From contig VTEF01000004.1 of the NCBI GenBank assembly GCA_008180335.1, positions 280,713-344,712 on the forward strand: DNA of 64,000 nucleotides. The letters are read 5' to 3'. A model generated the notes under the pieces. It was not told where the DNA came from and made no database searches. It saw nothing but the letters and a program-made list of their open reading frames with translations. Of the stretch, positions 61,985 to 64,000 are shown one piece after another (the stretch's first letter is position 1; the number at the start of each line of letters is the position of its first letter). A program made the translations under genes and the position numbers. This DNA is from Priestia megaterium (GTDB lineage Bacteria > Bacillota > Bacilli > Bacillales > Bacillaceae_H).

Positions 61985-62800
61985 ATGGAGGTAAGTATCT
62001 TACAGGCAGTACTTATTGGTATATTTGCTTATCTAGGTTCACTTTCTGTTCCATGGCTTTTAGGTTTAACGGGAGGATGGTATACAATTACCCGTCCCCT
62101 TGTTTCGGGATTTATCATTGGATTAATACTTGGAGATGTACAAACGGGAATTATTGTTGGGGTCGCTGTTCAAGTAGTATTTATTGCACTTGTTACACCT
62201 GGTGGACAAATGCCTCAAGATCTAAACTCTGCCGCATTTATTGGGGTTACATTAGGTACCCTTGCAGTTAAAGGCGGAGCAACCACAGAATCTGCCGTTG
62301 CAATTGCCACGGCGGTTGGGGCTATCGGAACAATTTTCCATAACTTTATGATGCTCACAAATTCTTTTTGGAATCATCGTGCAATAGCAGCAATTGAAAA
62401 TGCCGACTATAAAGGCTTGACTCTTAATCACTTTGTTTGGCCGCAAATTATCCAGTTTTTTTATCGTTTCATTCCAACGGCATTAGTTGTATATTTGGGT
62501 TCATCATTAGCAACAAATATTATTAATTATTTCCCTGTTGATTCATTTGTTATGCGTACACTAACTGCTTTAGGTGGAATGCTGCCAGCAGTTGGGGTTG
62601 CGATTTTACTAAGACAAGTAACTAATAGAGATATTGAACTGCTTTACTTCCTTGTAGGTTTTACCTTTATCGCGGTGATGGGTGTTAATATGATTGCGTT
62701 AGCGATAATAGGTGCGTTCTTTGCTTACCTTTACTTTAAGTTTTCGGAAACAAAAACGGCAGTGGAACAACCATTGTCAGATGTAGAGGAGGAACTATAG
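61985..62800 (+). CDS. PTS mannose-family EIIC permease component
   Basis: 271-residue membrane subunit, eight or so hydrophobic segments, with the family GIxxGDVQTGIIVGVAVQVV motif and GGQMPQDLNSAAFIG, where the sugar path lies. The C-terminal tail is acidic (VEQPLSDVEEEL). GGAGG upstream of the ATG. The EIID start follows one base after its stop. Confidence 0.95.
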   Translation: MEVSILQAVLIGIFAYLGSLSVPWLLGLTGGWYTITRPLVSGFIIGLILGDVQTGIIVGVAVQVVFIALVTPGGQMPQDLNSAAFIGVTLGTLAVKGGATTESAVAIATAVGAIGTIFHNFMMLTNSFWNHRAIAAIENADYKGLTLNHFVWPQIIQFFYRFIPTALVVYLGSSLATNIINYFPVDSFVMRTLTALGGMLPAVGVAILLRQVTNRDIELLYFLVGFTFIAVMGVNMIALAIIGAFFAYLYFKFSETKTAVEQPLSDVEEEL

Positions 62801-62801
62801 A

Positions 62802-63620
62802 ATGCCAGAATATACAAAAAAGTTAGATAAAAAAACACTAAGAAAATCTTGGTGGTATTGGATGACTGGAAACTTATCTTCTATGTCATTTGAATGGTTG
62901 GAAGCATTTGGTTTTGCTGCATCAATGGCCCCGGTAATCAGAAAATTATATGGTGGAAATAAAGACGAAGAAATGAAAGCGCTTAAAAGGCATTCTGTAT
63001 TTTATAATACAGAGCCTCAGGTGGGTGCAATGATTAATGGAATGATGTGTGGAATTGAAGAGGAAAGGGCGAATGGATCAGATATAGATGATGAAGTAAT
63101 CAATGGTATTAAAATTGGATTAATGGGTCCAATTGCGGGGATAGGGGATGCAATGATTCCGGGAATGTATATTCCATTGCTTTTATCTATTGCGATTAGT
63201 TTATCTGAAGGTGGAAATCCACTGGGACCTATTTTCTACATTATAGTATATATGACAACAATGACTGCACTGAGTTATTTTGTTTTTATGAAAGGATACC
63301 ACTTGGGAACTTCTTCAGTAGATTTGATTGTTGGTGAAGCGGCTAAGCGCGCTCGTGAATCATTTAATCTATTAGGTTCAATTGTGGTGGGAGGAGTTTC
63401 AGCTTCTTATGTTAGTTTAAATACAGCATGGATAATTCAAAGTGGTGATAGTGAACTTAAGGTGAATGATACACTTAATGGAATTTTTCCAAAACTACTG
63501 CCTCTTTTATTGGTAATTTTCTGTTGGTGGTTGATGTCAAAGAAAAAAATGTCACCATTAAAAGTGATGGGAATTCTAATTATATTTGCCATTATTGGGG
63601 TTATAATTAAGTTTTTCTAA
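62802..63620 (+). CDS. PTS mannose-family EIID component
   Basis: 272-residue partner of EIIC, specific to the mannose family of PTS. Seen: FNTEP-type motif HSVFYNTEPQVGAMINGMMC, GIKIGLMGPIAGIGDAMIPG, and C-terminal membrane helices (LLPLLLVIFCWWLM). GAGGAGG upstream of the ATG. Last intact gene of the operon. A following gene starts at 63660 but appears cut by an IS21-family element. Confidence 0.95.
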   Translation: MPEYTKKLDKKTLRKSWWYWMTGNLSSMSFEWLEAFGFAASMAPVIRKLYGGNKDEEMKALKRHSVFYNTEPQVGAMINGMMCGIEEERANGSDIDDEVINGIKIGLMGPIAGIGDAMIPGMYIPLLLSIAISLSEGGNPLGPIFYIIVYMTTMTALSYFVFMKGYHLGTSSVDLIVGEAAKRARESFNLLGSIVVGGVSASYVSLNTAWIIQSGDSELKVNDTLNGIFPKLLPLLLVIFCWWLMSKKKMSPLKVMGILIIFAIIGVIIKFF

Positions 63621-63659
63621 TTGAGAATATGAGATTAGTATAGAGGATAGGTGAGAATT

Positions 63660-63758
63660 ATGGTTAGTTCAGCTGAAATTAAGCTGAAATACTCTATGTT
63701 TATGAAGATAAAAAAGATGATTGTAAACGCTAGAATAAAATTGACAGTTTTTGCTTGA
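63660..63758 (+). pseudogene. 5' stub of a gene interrupted by the IS21 element
   Basis: ATG 63660 has AGGTGAG just upstream, in the operon position after EIID. The frame reads MVSSAEIKLKYSMFMKIKKM and then runs into the element's left end at about 63722 and stops at 63758. Nothing in the stub names the family. In such operons a sugar isomerase, deaminase or hydrolase often follows, but this is inference. Confidence 0.5.
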
Positions 63759-64000
63759 TAAGATTTTACACTTTTGCTCAATCAACCTACTACTTTAGTA
63801 AAATAGATGATGATGTTATTTTACTGGGGGTAGGGTTTTGGAGGAGAAATTAGTGTTATACATAAAAGTTCATGAATTACGCAGAAGGAAATTTAAAGTA
63901 GCACAAATCGCTAAAGAGCTTAAAATCTCAAGACCAACTGTCTATAAATATTTAGGCATGACATTTGATGAAGCAAGAGCCTATACGGAACAGCCTTTGG
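63722..64000 (+). mobile_element. Left end of an IS21-family insertion sequence, continues past the window
   Basis: Starts with TGTAAACGC (63722), and has paired subterminal motifs TTGACAGTTTTTGCTTGAT and TTTACACTTTTGCTCAATC, as IS21 ends carry repeated transposase-binding sites. The istA-type gene begins at 63838. The exact boundary needs the right end, which is outside. Confidence 0.7.
63838..64000 (+). CDS. istA: IS21-family transposase IstA, N-terminus only
   Basis: TTG start at 63838 after GGGGGTAGGG; the frame is open to the window end (54 codons). It reads EEKLVLYIKVHELRRRKFKV, then AQIAKELKISRPTVYKYLGM and TFDEARAYTEQPL. The helix-turn-helix IAKELKISRPTVYKYL is the DNA-binding head of IstA; the DDE catalytic core would follow outside the window. 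Confidence 0.85.
   Translation, partial: MEEKLVLYIKVHELRRRKFKVAQIAKELKISRPTVYKYLGMTFDEARAYTEQPL

Overview
The window is low-GC DNA from a spore-forming Firmicute of the genus Bacillus in the broad sense. The evidence is gene content and order: a spore coat protein (cotD), a gamma-type spore protein, the mrfAB-cotD-ypsA-gpsB-rnpB block, ypsC, ypvA, ypwA, xpt-pbuX behind a guanine riboswitch, bpsAB, the two-headed dynamin dynA, ypbS, ypdQ/ypeP/ypeQ, a LiaIH/LiaFSR envelope-stress module and the Des/DesKR cold-membrane module. Two DUF4183 genes suggest an exosporium-type spore surface. I do not assign a species.

Layout. 1-6.2 kb: the C-terminal part of a chemoreceptor, a VOC-fold protein, a zinc-ribbon protein and the MrfA/MrfB DNA-repair pair. 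6.2-8.7 kb: a candidate small membrane peptide, cotD with a sigma-K type promoter, ypsA, gpsB and RNase P RNA. 8.9-12.4 kb: liaI-liaH, a terminator, then liaF-liaS-liaR. 12.5-22.2 kb: a GH13 alpha-glucosidase, an rRNA methyltransferase, a DinG/XPD-like helicase, an M32 carboxypeptidase and the purine salvage pair xpt-pbuX. 22.4-26.3 kb: a WGR-domain gene with an in-frame stop near its expected start, a GNAT enzyme, the type III polyketide pair bpsA-bpsB, then a promoter carrying two Fur-box matches in front of a 30-residue membrane peptide. 26.5-35.1 kb: dynA and housekeeping or sporulation small genes. 35.2-45 kb: nucleoside transporter, MFS exporter, the DUF4183 pair, a 1409-residue TPR protein with an embedded C39-like peptidase domain, and a purine-type permease.

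45-64 kb is more accessory: a decayed exported-protein gene, an LD-carboxypeptidase, a DnaD-like protein, the YcgQ/YcgR membrane pair, a PHP phosphatase, des-desK-desR with a clear DesR operator, a small FbpA-like gene under a perfect cre site and a Fur-like dyad, an MFS exporter, a lipoprotein alpha-carbonic anhydrase, a GNAT protein, a gene remnant, a YdeI protein with a CDGSH iron-sulfur motif at its end, a mannose-family PTS (EIIA, B, C, D), and the left end of an IS21-family element. That element appears to have cut into a gene just after EIID.

The observations I rank highest are the Fur-box-flanked small-peptide locus (about 26.0-26.27 kb), the overlapping CcpA/Fur control region at 53.77-53.80 kb, the TPR-C39 protein with its own short leader and hairpin, the YdeI-CDGSH fusion, a dispersed intergenic repeat found six times, and the IS21 insertion behind the PTS. 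No tRNA and no CRISPR array were seen.
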